Below are positions 1 to 7,937 of a stretch of 64,000 bases of DNA, piece by piece. Origin of the DNA: Exiguobacterium aurantiacum (GTDB taxonomy: Bacteria; Bacillota; Bacilli; Exiguobacteriales; Exiguobacteriaceae); the NCBI RefSeq assembly GCF_024362205.1, contig NZ_CP101462.1:1702501-1766500 (forward strand). Reading direction: 5' to 3'. The first letter of the stretch is position 1, and each line of letters starts with the position of its first letter. The position numbers and the translations under genes are program-made. The notes under the pieces were generated by a model. It saw only the letters and a list, made by a program, of their open reading frames with translations. It had not been told where the DNA came from and did no database searches.

Positions 1-441
1 TTTCTTTTTCGCCCGTCCGATAAGCGGCAAGTTGTCCATAAAACTCTTCTTCTCGGGCTGTAACATGTCCGGGTCCATCTTACGCACGTTCTGCATCAAG
101 TCGGACAATAGTTTCCCGGCATCGCCGCCATCTTTCATCCGGACCTCGGTCAAGATTTGGTCCGAGAATTGCGATAGTTCACGTTGCACGTTCGAACCGA
201 ACAACATGACCGAATCCGTCTTTTTAATATCGATCGACTCGGCGATGCGCGTGATCCGTTCCCGGTGTTCCTGCGGGACATCAGGATTCACTTGAATGGC
301 CGGCACCTCGTGTTTCTCTGTCATAGATGACCAGTCCACGGACGGGTCCGAAATCGCATCGGTCTCCGTCTTCGTTTTCGTCTGTGAAGTGAGCTCTTCT
401 TCTGGCCATGACTGCCAGTTCGTTTCATTCGATGAAGTCAT
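1..441 (-). CDS. Toxic anion resistance protein, TelA/YaaN family (C-terminus cut by window edge)
   Basis: The open frame runs from an ATG at 441 to the left edge, giving the first 147 residues. The N-terminus is acidic and rich in Ser/Thr/Glu, then helical, with segments such as DPDMLQPEKKSFMDNLPLIG that are typical of TelA/YaaN proteins. Family members are linked to tellurite and cell-envelope stress tolerance, but their biochemical role is not settled. The ATG follows a GAAGGGAG ribosome binding site. The gene starts 17 bases inside the end of xpaC, so the two are translationally coupled, as in the xpaC-yaaN pair of B. subtilis. The partner gene supports the family call. Confidence 0.85.
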   Translation of the reverse strand, partial: MTSSNETNWQSWPEEELTSQTKTKTETDAISDPSVDWSSMTEKHEVPAIQVNPDVPQEHRERITRIAESIDIKKTDSVMLFGSNVQRELSQFSDQILTEVRMKDGGDAGKLLSDLMQNVRKMDPDMLQPEKKSFMDNLPLIGRAKKK

Positions 442-1141
442 GTTTTTTTCTCCCTTCTGGTTGATCGGCCAATACTTTTTCCATCATGATCAACTCTCGT
501 TCAAAGTCGACCGCGTCATCTTCTAAGAGACGGCTGCGTTGCTGTTTGAACTTGTCGACGATGAGTCGCATATTGGTAATCAACTGTTCACGTGTCTCTT
601 CTTGAATGACGACGCGTTTTCCTTCTAGTTCTTTAAATTTCAACACGACCGACACAAGTGAATCCAAATAAAACGTGAACAAGTCACGGACGTGTTTTGC
701 GTCTTGTGGATTCTCGAACAGTTCGGCGAACAGTTCGTGTGCTTCCTTCGAGACCGCCTTCATCTCACGACGGACCTCGATGTCTTTGATTTCTGGCAAG
801 ACACGGTCGATTTGTTGCAGCTTCTCATACCCTTGTTCAATCGTCCGCTGTAAAAATTGAAGCTCTAGGTCATCGGTCGCCTCGAATTGACGAACCGGCG
901 CCGCTTCTTCGAGCGGTTTCAGAATGCGCGAGCCGACGAACGGTTCGTCTTCATCGAGCAATAGTTTCTTCTTGGCCCGTTTGGCAACGGGCGCGGGTGC
1001 CCGTTTCCGCCGTTTATTGTTCGACCACACTTCGTTTAACACGAGCGCCCCGACGATGATAAACAACCAAGAGAAATCAAAAACGCTTATGGCAAAATAT
1101 AGGATCGCCCCGGTCAGGGCCCATTTCATCCATGTTTTCAT
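425..1141 (-). CDS. xpaC: XpaC family membrane-anchored protein
   Basis: About 238 residues. Two hydrophobic stretches (residues 7-17 and 22-36) form a membrane hairpin, followed by a Lys/Arg-rich stretch and a long helical cytoplasmic domain. This matches XpaC, named for hydrolysis of 5-bromo-4-chloroindolyl phosphate, whose true role is unclear. A GTG at 1150 is in frame but lies inside the GAGGTG ribosome binding site, so I use the ATG at 1141. The gene overlaps the TelA-family gene by 17 bases, and the two likely act together in envelope stress. No convincing promoter was seen upstream. Confidence 0.85.
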   Translation of the reverse strand: MKTWMKWALTGAILYFAISVFDFSWLFIIVGALVLNEVWSNNKRRKRAPAPVAKRAKKKLLLDEDEPFVGSRILKPLEEAAPVRQFEATDDLELQFLQRTIEQGYEKLQQIDRVLPEIKDIEVRREMKAVSKEAHELFAELFENPQDAKHVRDLFTFYLDSLVSVVLKFKELEGKRVVIQEETREQLITNMRLIVDKFKQQRSRLLEDDAVDFERELIMMEKVLADQPEGRKKHDFIE

Positions 1142-1301
1142 CCGTTTCACCTCGTCTCATGATACTTCTATTGTACCTTACGTGACCCTTCAAAAAAAGT
1201 TTCGTCATCTTTATAAGCTTAGCATAATGACGCCGCTCACTCTCTCGGTCGCAAGGACGAAATAGTTTTGACCATCGTTCACGTAATACTCGAAATTAGC
1301 G

Positions 1302-1329
1302 TTAAGATAACAGGGCATCTTAATATACA
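1302..1329 (+). promoter_or_regulatory. Candidate promoter with a dyad in its spacer
   Basis: TTAAGA at 1302-1307 and TATACA at 1324-1329 are 16 bases apart. A perfect inverted repeat, TTAAGAT (1302-1308) and ATCTTAA (1317-1323), covers the -35 and the spacer, where a repressor could bind. It would drive the frameshifted small gene starting at 1393. Confidence 0.35.
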
Positions 1330-1392
1330 AGGACTCTCAAATCCAAGTCGTTTATTAGTCGTCTCCACTAAGCACCAAAGGAGGTGAACAGC

Positions 1393-1603
1393 ATGTTGAC
1401 ATTTCCAAAGACATCATTCAGGAAACTTTCAATCGTTTGTTTTCCTATTTGTTGTCCTGATCGCCCTCTCAACTACTTTATCTTTCATGGTTATATCTCG
1501 AATTACCGTGAACATCTTCTCTATTGGAGGACTTGTGGTCATCATCGGTGCGACAGCCATGGGTATCAGTGGCATTTGGCCTCAGACAGAACGGAGTGTG
1601 TGA
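1393..1603 (+). pseudogene. Small two-helix membrane protein, frameshifted near residue 15
   Basis: A strong AAAGGAGGTG ribosome binding site precedes an ATG at 1393 that opens a basic N-terminus (MLTFPKTSFRKLSIV). The reading then makes sense only in the next frame, from about 1436 to a TGA at 1601-1603. That frame encodes two hydrophobic helices (FVFLFVVLIALSTTLSFMVI, then a segment with GGLVVIIGATAMG). Removing one T from the TTTT run at about 1440-1443 joins the parts into a protein of about 69 residues. It may be a decayed gene, a sequencing error in a homopolymer, or a slippage site. I do not recognise the family. Confidence 0.5.
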
Positions 1604-1683
1604 GTATACGTCATTGCTACCCTAGGTATTCTCATCACGTTTTTATAGTGATTGAGCCCACCTTCTCCTGACCCTTTTAAACG

Positions 1684-1728
1684 AAAAACATCCTCTTACT
1701 ACAACATATGTAGCGAGAGGATGTTTTT
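1684..1728. terminator. Bidirectional intrinsic terminator
   Basis: Perfect 13-base arms, 1684-1696 and 1716-1728, with an A run on the left and a T run on the right. It lies between the small plus-strand gene and the minus-strand sodium symporter and can serve both. Confidence 0.85.
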
Positions 1729-1738
1729 AATAAACAGG

Positions 1739-3109
1739 TTACGTTTCAAGCAACGTAGTGATCCATGTCGACACCATGACGACGGCGACCGTCACCGGGA
1801 TGACGTAGCGAATAAGGAATCGCCACACTGGATACAGTTTCACACCGACATCCGACGTTTGAATCTCTTCTTTCAAGATGCGTTGATCGACGACATAGCC
1901 GACGAAAATGGAGGTCAGAAGCGCGCCGATCGGCATCAAAACGTAGCTGACGACGTAATCCATCACATCGAAGAACGTCATTCCATCAAAGAATTGTAAC
2001 TCGCTCATGACACCGAACGACAGTGCCGACGGAATTCCGACCGCAAAGACGATTGCCGCTGATAAGAGCGTGACGTTCCGTTTCGACATCTTCTGCTTCT
2101 TCTCGTTCAATTTATCCGTCACACCAGCGACGACGACTTCGAGCATCGCAATCGATGATGTGATTGAGGCGAACGTGAACAAGAGGAAGAACAATACCAT
2201 GAAGAACCCACCGAGCGGAACTTGATTGAAGACGGCCGGCAAGACGACGAAGAGAAGCGCCGGGCCTTCAGCCGGGTCGAGTCCAGATGCGAACACGGCC
2301 GGGAAAATCGCGAGACCCGCTAATAACGAGACGGCGATGTTCAAGAGTACGATCATGTTCGCCGAGCGATTCAGCGTCCCTTTCGTTTTAATGTACGACG
2401 CGTACGTCAACATGGCCGCGACCCCGAGTGATAACGAGAAGAATGCTTGACCAAGTGCGAACAAGACCGACTTTCCGGTCAAAGCCGAGAAGTCAGGCTG
2501 TAAGAAGAAGCGAACTCCTTCCATCGCCCCGTCGAGCGTCAACGAACGGATGACGAGCACGATGAAACTGACGAACAAGAGCGGCATTAAAATCTTACTC
2601 ATGCGCTCGATGCCTGCCTCGACGCCTTTTAGGACGATCAAGAGCGTGATCAGTAAGAACAAGAACTGCCCGAACACGGCGATGCCTGGTGATGAGACGA
2701 CATCTCCGAAGACGGCGCCGAACTCGTCAGGCGAACGTCCGTTCAATGTCCCGCTCAATCCGAGCCCGACATAAATCAAGACCCAACCGCCGATGACACT
2801 GTAGAATGAGAGCAATAAGAAACATGCGATGACGCCAAGGTAACCGACGAGCGTCCATCGCCCGTGGCCCAGCTTTTTAAATGCGAGCAATGCCGTCTTT
2901 TGAGTCGAGCGTCCGACGATGAACTCACCGATCAACAACGGTAGACCGAGTAAGAGCGTGAACGCTAAAAACATGAGCAAAAAGGCGCCGCCTCCACTTG
3001 TGCCGGTGACATATGGAAATTTCCAAATCGCACCGAGACCAATCGCTGACCCTGCAGCCGCTAAGATGAATCCAATTTTTGAGGCGAACGAGTTTTGCGC
3101 CATTACCAT
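1739..3109 (-). CDS. Sodium-dependent transporter, neurotransmitter:sodium symporter (LeuT-fold) family
   Basis: 456 residues with about eleven or twelve membrane helices. The N-terminal signature is clear: FILAAAGSAIGLGAIWKFPY at residues 14-33, the unwound TM1 region that binds sodium and substrate in LeuT-type carriers, followed by the Gly-rich TSGGGAFLL. It probably imports an amino acid with sodium; the substrate cannot be read from sequence. Closest in style to B. subtilis YocR/YhdH. The start could also be the ATG at 3103. It stands alone between two terminators, with its own promoter at 3152-3180. Confidence 0.9.
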   Translation of the reverse strand: MVMAQNSFASKIGFILAAAGSAIGLGAIWKFPYVTGTSGGGAFLLMFLAFTLLLGLPLLIGEFIVGRSTQKTALLAFKKLGHGRWTLVGYLGVIACFLLLSFYSVIGGWVLIYVGLGLSGTLNGRSPDEFGAVFGDVVSSPGIAVFGQFLFLLITLLIVLKGVEAGIERMSKILMPLLFVSFIVLVIRSLTLDGAMEGVRFFLQPDFSALTGKSVLFALGQAFFSLSLGVAAMLTYASYIKTKGTLNRSANMIVLLNIAVSLLAGLAIFPAVFASGLDPAEGPALLFVVLPAVFNQVPLGGFFMVLFFLLFTFASITSSIAMLEVVVAGVTDKLNEKKQKMSKRNVTLLSAAIVFAVGIPSALSFGVMSELQFFDGMTFFDVMDYVVSYVLMPIGALLTSIFVGYVVDQRILKEEIQTSDVGVKLYPVWRFLIRYVIPVTVAVVMVSTWITTLLET

Positions 3110-3151
3110 CCCTACTTCCTGTTTTCATATCTTTTTCATAATAATAGTGAA

Positions 3152-3180
3152 ATACTAACACGGTTCAGAAAAGAGGACAA
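3152..3180 (-). promoter_or_regulatory. Sigma-A-type promoter of the sodium symporter
   Basis: Read on the minus strand: TTGTCC (3180-3175), a 17-base spacer, TAGTAT (3157-3152). It lies about 45 bases upstream of the start codon. Confidence 0.55.
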
Positions 3181-3182
3181 CT

Positions 3183-3215
3183 AAAAACAGAGAAAAGTCT
3201 GAATTCTTTTCTCTG
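3183..3215 (-). terminator. Terminator after the lipid kinase gene
   Basis: Stem CAGAGAAAAG/CTTTTCTCTG (3188-3197 with 3206-3215), followed on the minus strand by TTTTT. Confidence 0.8.
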
Positions 3216-3235
3216 CTGGTAGCTTTTATGGATTT

Positions 3236-4114
3236 TTAGTGTGATGGAACGAGAAATGACAACTCGCTCGGCAGGACATCGATGTCCAACCGTTCCGCCT
3301 CGAAGTGTTCCCCATCGACGTCGATGATTTGAGATTCACTCAAATGGACGGTCAGTTGCGACATCTGCAAATGCACCCATTCCGGGGACGACTGTTCGAG
3401 CCCGAGCTGCTGGGTCAACAGTTGACGAATCATGGGGAAGCCGATAGCCGAGCTGTGAACGACTTCGACGAGTCCGTCGGTGAACGACTGGGTCGGTAGC
3501 TTTGTCGGTACCGTCCCTAAATATGCCCCGTTTCCGACGTATAGAAAGCTGACCGGGCCATCGTGGACGACTTCTCCGTCCTGTTCGACGCGGACGTCGA
3601 ACGGGTCGAGTTCCCTGAATTGACGAATCGTCGCTAAAAAGTAACCGATTGAGCCAAGTGATTCTTTTTGAAGCGGATCGATTTGTCGCGACGCATCGGC
3701 GATGAGGCCGATCCCGATAAAGTTAAGGCCGTAACGGCCATTGACTCGCATCACGTCGACCGGTTGCACATGACTCATCTTAAATAACCGGGCCGCTTCA
3801 ATCGGTTCGACCGGTAAAGCGAGGGCACGGGCAAAATCGTTGCACGTGCCGCCCGGGACGAGACCGACCGTCGGCCGCTCATCTTTCGGAAGTGCCATGA
3901 GGCCGTTGACGACCTCATGTAGGGTGCCGTCCCCGCCGATGACAATCAAGTGCTCGTAAGCCACACTCTCTTCGGCAAAGCGGGCGGCGTCTCCTTGTCC
4001 GAGCGTCTTCCGAATCAGAATCTCGTCATACAGGGATTCGATCGTCCCGACGACCTCCCCGAGCATCGTTTCACTTGCACCGGATTTCGGGTTCGAAATA
4101 ATCATCGCTCTCAT
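3236..4114 (-). CDS. Diacylglycerol/lipid kinase, YegS/BmrU family
   Basis: 292 residues with a diacylglycerol kinase catalytic domain. GGDGTLHEVVNG (from about residue 59) is the ATP-binding Gly-rich loop and GGTCNDFARAL (from about 87) is a second conserved motif. The C-terminal half is the beta-rich lobe of the family. It should phosphorylate a lipid such as diacylglycerol at the membrane. Its ATG overlaps the stop of the upstream osmoprotectant permease gene (ATGA), so it is the last gene of that three-gene unit. Whether it works with the transporter or only shares its transcript is unknown. Confidence 0.9.
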   Translation of the reverse strand: MRAMIISNPKSGASETMLGEVVGTIESLYDEILIRKTLGQGDAARFAEESVAYEHLIVIGGDGTLHEVVNGLMALPKDERPTVGLVPGGTCNDFARALALPVEPIEAARLFKMSHVQPVDVMRVNGRYGLNFIGIGLIADASRQIDPLQKESLGSIGYFLATIRQFRELDPFDVRVEQDGEVVHDGPVSFLYVGNGAYLGTVPTKLPTQSFTDGLVEVVHSSAIGFPMIRQLLTQQLGLEQSSPEWVHLQMSQLTVHLSESQIIDVDGEHFEAERLDIDVLPSELSFLVPSH

Positions 4115-5616
4115 AGGAGACCTGCCTGCTCCAAGAAGTCTTGTGCGACGTCATAAGCGCGCTCATTCCCATACGCGACGCGGCGGTTCAATTCAGACAT
4201 CTCTTCATCTGTAATTTTGCCGGCCAATTGATTAAGGGCGTCTTCGATCTCAGGGTGCTCGTCTAATGTTTCCTGCTTGAGCAACGGTGCCCCTTGATAA
4301 GGCGGGAAGAACTGTTGATCGTCTTCAAGGACGAGCAAATTGTTTTCGGCGATGTCCGGGTCCGTCGCGTAAGCATCGACGAGATTGACGTCACCACGGG
4401 CGATTGCGCGATACCGGAGCTTTTGCTCCATCGAGACGACCGATGGGAAGTCGAGGCCGTACGCTTGCTGTAGTCCCGGATAACCGTCTTCCCGGTCCGT
4501 GAACTCGAGCGTGAAGCCGGCTGCAATATCCGATTGTACGTTCCGCAAATCAGAAATCGACGTGATACCTTCCTCTTCGGCATAGTCCCGCGGAATGGCG
4601 ATGGCATAGGTGTTGTTGAACTGCATCGGCTCAAGCAACGCATAGCCGTCGTCAGCCAACGCATCGCGAGCCTGTTCATACACTTCGCGGGCGTCATTCG
4701 AGTTCGGTGCCTCTTTCACGAGACTGGCGAGTACCGTCCCCGTGAATTCTGGATAGATATCGACATCGCCGGATTGGAGCGCGCCCCAGACGAACGTCGT
4801 CTCCCCGAAGTTCGGACGGACGGAAACGGTCAAATCAGTTTCTTCTTCAATCAACAGTTTATACATGTTCATCAAAATCTCCGGCTCAGGCCCGAGTTTT
4901 CCGGCGACGACGAGGTCGGTCTGTTGCGTGCGACCGAACGCGAGCGGTGCCGCGATGATGAGTGCCAAGACGGTCGAGACAGCGATCAATTTTGTCTTGT
5001 TGCGTGTTGCCGTCGCTCCTTCCATCTGTCGGAGTAAGAAATCGAACAAGAGGGCGAGGATGGCGGCCGGGATGGCGCCGAGCAAAATCAAGTAATTATC
5101 GTTTCGGTTGATCCCGAGTAGAATTAACGTCCCGAGTCCACCGGCTCCGACGAGGGCGGCGAGCGTTGCCGTCCCGACGATGAGCACCATCGCCGTTCGA
5201 ATCCCGGCCATGATGACCGGTAAGGCGAGCGGTAGTTCGACTCTCATCAAGCTTTGGTTCGGCTTCATACCACAAGCCCGGGCCGCCTCGATGAGTGATT
5301 TATCGACTTCGTTTAAACCTGTGAACGTGTTCCGAAGAATTGGTAACAAGGCGTATAATACGAGGGCGATCGTCGCCGGCAAGGCGCCAATCCCGACGAG
5401 TGGAATCATCAATCCGAGAAGTGCCAAAGAAGGAATCGTTTGAATGATGGCAGTGACACCGATAGTGGTCTCGGCCACTTTCTTGCGGCGTGTCAACCAG
5501 ATGCCGAGCGGGACGGCTATCAAGACCGCGATCAGTAGGGAGACGACGGAGAGCTGCAAGTGCTCGATGAGCGCCTCGACGAGTTCACCCCGTCGGTTTT
5601 GGAATGTCTCAAGCAT
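4111..5616 (-). CDS. Osmoprotectant ABC transporter, permease fused to substrate-binding protein
   Basis: 501 residues. The N-terminal half is an OpuC/OpuB-type permease with about five helices and the coupling motif EAARACGMKPNQSLMRVELP. After one further helix near residue 225, the C-terminal half is a glycine betaine/choline-type binding protein (GKLGPEPEILMNMYKLLIEE, then a stretch with DVDIYPEFTGT). The fusion tethers the binding domain outside the membrane. A frame is open to 5715, but the AGAGGTGAAG site places the start at the ATG at 5616, overlapping the ATPase gene by 8 bases. It imports betaine, choline or carnitine by inference, not proof. Confidence 0.9.
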   Translation of the reverse strand: MLETFQNRRGELVEALIEHLQLSVVSLLIAVLIAVPLGIWLTRRKKVAETTIGVTAIIQTIPSLALLGLMIPLVGIGALPATIALVLYALLPILRNTFTGLNEVDKSLIEAARACGMKPNQSLMRVELPLALPVIMAGIRTAMVLIVGTATLAALVGAGGLGTLILLGINRNDNYLILLGAIPAAILALLFDFLLRQMEGATATRNKTKLIAVSTVLALIIAAPLAFGRTQQTDLVVAGKLGPEPEILMNMYKLLIEEETDLTVSVRPNFGETTFVWGALQSGDVDIYPEFTGTVLASLVKEAPNSNDAREVYEQARDALADDGYALLEPMQFNNTYAIAIPRDYAEEEGITSISDLRNVQSDIAAGFTLEFTDREDGYPGLQQAYGLDFPSVVSMEQKLRYRAIARGDVNLVDAYATDPDIAENNLLVLEDDQQFFPPYQGAPLLKQETLDEHPEIEDALNQLAGKITDEEMSELNRRVAYGNERAYDVAQDFLEQAGLL

Positions 5617-6343
5617 CAACTTCACCTCTTCCGCGTTGTGTAAAATCGAGGACGAACGGATCCGTGCTCGTTCTGATTTCATCTGGTGTCCCGACGACGA
5701 CCAACTCGCCATCACGCATCAAGGCGATGCGATCGCCGAGCTTCATCGCTTCCTGCATGTCGTGGGTCACAAAAAGAATCGTCTTCCCGAGTTCATCGTT
5801 CAAACGTTTAATATCGTCTTGGAGTTGTCCCCGGCTGATCGGGTCGAGCGCCGAGAACGGTTCATCCATCAAGATGACGTCAGGGTCGGCTGCAAGCGCA
5901 CGTAGAACGCCGACGCGTTGTTGTTGTCCGCCGGAGAGTTCGGTCGGTTTTTTAGCCCGTAAGACAGGATCAAGTCCGGCGATCTCCATCAGTTCGGTCA
6001 CGCGGTCTTTCGTTTTCTGTTTTGGCCATTTCAATAATTCAGGGACGACGGAAATGTTTTCCTCGACCGTTAAATGAGGGAATAAGGCAATTTGTTGTAG
6101 CACATAACCGATGTTACGACGCAACTCAAAAATATCGAATTGGTATATCTCTTTCCCGTCGATTAAAATTTTTCCATCGGTATGGTCAATCAGTCGATTC
6201 ACCATTTTCATCGTCGTCGTCTTGCCGCACCCTGATGGGCCGATCAAAACAAAAATCTCCCCTTTACGGACTGTCAAATCCAAGTCTTTGACGGCTAACG
6301 TCCCGTCCTCATAGCGCTTGGATACATTTTGAAATTCTATCAA
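5609..6343 (-). CDS. Osmoprotectant ABC transporter ATP-binding protein
   Basis: 244 residues, a complete ABC ATPase: Walker A GPSGCGKT (about 35-42), Q-loop near 80, signature LSGGQQQR (about 134), Walker B VILMDEP (about 154) and a switch histidine in FVTHD. It is closest to the OpuCA/OpuBA group, but ends soon after the nucleotide-binding domain and lacks the CBS pair that OpuCA and OpuBA carry. It starts with TTG behind a GAGGAGGGG site. It is the first gene of the unit and powers the fused permease downstream. Confidence 0.92.
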   Translation of the reverse strand: MIEFQNVSKRYEDGTLAVKDLDLTVRKGEIFVLIGPSGCGKTTTMKMVNRLIDHTDGKILIDGKEIYQFDIFELRRNIGYVLQQIALFPHLTVEENISVVPELLKWPKQKTKDRVTELMEIAGLDPVLRAKKPTELSGGQQQRVGVLRALAADPDVILMDEPFSALDPISRGQLQDDIKRLNDELGKTILFVTHDMQEAMKLGDRIALMRDGELVVVGTPDEIRTSTDPFVLDFTQRGRGEVDA

Positions 6344-6391
6344 CTCTACCCCTCCTCGGCTCGTAACTTTTCATGAAAGTCAAATATTAGT

Positions 6392-6417
6392 TTGCCCGTT
6401 TCCAACGTTTGTTAAAC
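6392..6417 (-). promoter_or_regulatory. Candidate sigma-B (general stress) promoter of the osmoprotectant operon
   Basis: On the minus strand GTTTAA (6417-6412), 14 bases, GGGCAA (6397-6392). This is close to the B. subtilis sigma-B pattern GTTTAA-N12-15-GGGWAW. It lies about 48 bases before the TTG start. Several osmoprotectant carriers in B. subtilis are under sigma-B, which fits. Confidence 0.5.
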
Positions 6418-6469
6418 AACGCAACGTGCTCACGGCGTTGCCAAACGACAAGTCCAGATGGATTGATGT

Positions 6470-6497
6470 AAAAAAAGGCTCTCCCGAAGGAGAACCT
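6470..6497 (-). terminator. Terminator after the 3D-domain gene
   Basis: On the minus strand AGGTTCTCC, a TTCG loop, GGAGAGCCT and a run of Ts. One G-U pair. Confidence 0.85.
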
Positions 6498-6502
6498 GTA
6501 GA

Positions 6503-7252
6503 TTATGGCAATGTGATTGTGATATGGCGTCGGCCCCAATTGATGGCCTCGCTCTTCGTGTCGACGAGTAAATCGACGATGTTCCCTTTAATGCGTCCTC
6601 CGGTATCGAGTGCGATCGCTTGACCGACCCCATCGATTTGAACGACCGTACCGAGCGGGATGACAGATGGGTCGACGGCGATGATGCGCATGCCGTTATA
6701 ATAAATCGAATCCGTTACGTCATGGCCTGTCGCCGTCAAGACGCGTCCCCCGTAAGAACCGTTGTCAGCCGCATCGTTCGTATACGCCGTCGACTCCGCT
6801 TGAATGACACGTCCTTGTGTCGAGACTGGTGTCACGGTCGCGTTCGACGCCGCTTGTTGCTTCTTCTCGGCTTTCGCTGCAGCTTGACGTTTCGCTTCTT
6901 CTTGTTGTGCCTTCTCGGCAGCGGCACGTTTTTCTTCTGCTAATCGCTCTGCTTTCGCTTTTGCTTCACGCTCCGCATGTTCACGCTCGGCTTTCTCTTC
7001 GGCCAATCGCTTCTCTTCGGCTAAACGTTTTTCTTCAGCGAGACGCTTCTCTTCGGCAAGACGTTTCTCTCGCTCAATTTTTTGTTGGCGCTCCAGCTCA
7101 ATCGCTTGACGTTCTAATTCAAGTGGGTTTTGGACAATTTTTTGTTCGGTCCCGATTCCAATTTGCGCGGCATCGGCAGTCGCAACAAACGCGAACGTTC
7201 CGACAGCGGCAAATAAAATCGTGATCATATATTTTAAGGAATGCATAGTCAA
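6503..7252 (-). CDS. Secreted 3D-domain protein with coiled coil (YocH-like cell-wall hydrolase)
   Basis: 249 residues. A signal peptide (about 1-28, ending ATADAA) is followed by a charged coiled coil (about 45-135) built from EEKRLA repeats and Ala/Lys/Glu, then a C-terminal 3D domain (about 150-249). The 3D domain shows VDPSVIPLGT and DTGGRIKGNIVDL, which carries two of the three Asp that name the family. Related proteins are peptidoglycan-cleaving enzymes such as YocH. The TTG start is chosen because an AAAGGTG site sits 8 bases before it; the ATG two codons on is too far. Two WalR-type boxes upstream support a wall-remodelling role. Confidence 0.88.
   Translation of the reverse strand: MTMHSLKYMITILFAAVGTFAFVATADAAQIGIGTEQKIVQNPLELERQAIELERQQKIEREKRLAEEKRLAEEKRLAEEKRLAEEKAEREHAEREAKAKAERLAEEKRAAAEKAQQEEAKRQAAAKAEKKQQAASNATVTPVSTQGRVIQAESTAYTNDAADNGSYGGRVLTATGHDVTDSIYYNGMRIIAVDPSVIPLGTVVQIDGVGQAIALDTGGRIKGNIVDLLVDTKSEAINWGRRHITITLP
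6992..7063 (-). repeat. Four 18-base tandem repeats coding the coiled coil
   Basis: Four near-identical 18-base units (6992, 7010, 7028, 7046) each encode six residues of the KRLAEE type. They may change copy number between strains. Confidence 0.85.
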
Positions 7253-7398
7253 TAAGTCAGCACCTTTCTCGTCTTCTAACGAACAGGAGTAAATTTACCA
7301 TGTCGCTCCAACCACGAGAAGGGATTTTGATGAAGTGAAATATTTCTGACACATCACGAAACGAGTGGTTACAATCTGTAACATTTGCTATTAAGCTA

Positions 7399-7440
7399 AC
7401 ATTATCAGTCGTTTCCATAAAAAATTACAGATTCGTTACA
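7399..7440 (-). promoter_or_regulatory. WalR box and promoter upstream of the 3D-domain gene
   Basis: On the minus strand TGTAACGAATCTGTAAT (7440-7424) matches the WalR consensus TGTWAH-N5-TGTWAH exactly. It overlaps the -35 region of an extended -10 (TGA-TAATGT, 7407-7399). A weaker dyad, GTTACAATCTGTAAC, lies downstream at 7368-7382. WalRK controls wall hydrolases including yocH in B. subtilis, so this fits the gene. Confidence 0.6.
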
Positions 7441-7465
7441 ACACACTGTGTAACAAATCTGTAAT
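7419..7465 (-). terminator. Terminator of the GDYXXLXY/DUF2157 operon
   Basis: Arms 7424-7440 and 7449-7465 pair over 17 bases with one mismatch and are followed on the minus strand by TTTTTT. Each arm is also a perfect WalR-type box. Confidence 0.8.
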
Positions 7466-7472
7466 CTGATTG

Positions 7473-7937
7473 TCATTCTGTTTCAGCCTCTACCGAGCGT
7501 AAATCGTGAGGTCTCACCATGCCCCAAGGTGCGACATCGACGTCCACTTCGAACGTTTTCGCACCTTCGATCGCCGACGTTTCTCCCTCGGCGACCCGAT
7601 ACGAACTCATGTCATCGATATACACTTGCCGGTCGTAATAGTTGGCCCGCGTGCCCCCGAAGAATGGTCTTGAACTGACCCGATCGATGGTCGCATACCC
7701 GTCATCCCCGGTTTTGAACGAGACGTATACTGTCCCCGATTCGACATCTTGTTTACCTTCGAACGAGTCATACTCCAAATAGACAAAGTCTCCAAAGAAC
7801 GGGTCGTACGGCTCATAGGACGTCGCTTTGAACGTATACGTCTCTCCGAACCAGGAGACCGCGTAGACGAGCAGAATAAAACCGACAGCAATCACTACTT
7901 GTATGATTGGCACTAGCCAAGGCGTTAATCGTTTCAT
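7473..7937 (-). CDS. GDYXXLXY domain membrane protein
   Basis: 154 residues: one N-terminal membrane helix (about 8-30) and an extracytoplasmic beta-rich domain. The motif GDFVYLEY (about 49-56) is a variant of the GDYXXLXY motif that defines the family. Function unknown. The ATG overlaps the stop of the DUF2157 gene, and these two families commonly sit together, which suggests they form a membrane complex. Confidence 0.85.
   Translation of the reverse strand: MKRLTPWLVPIIQVVIAVGFILLVYAVSWFGETYTFKATSYEPYDPFFGDFVYLEYDSFEGKQDVESGTVYVSFKTGDDGYATIDRVSSRPFFGGTRANYYDRQVYIDDMSSYRVAEGETSAIEGAKTFEVDVDVAPWGMVRPHDLRSVEAETE

Noticed and set aside
1142-1150. GTG at 1150 as xpaC start
   Set aside because: The codon lies inside the ribosome binding site of the ATG at 1141. 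The same reasoning was used to reject GTG or TTG codons before mrfA, the Nudix gene, recU, ypugP-like protease and the NERD-like gene.
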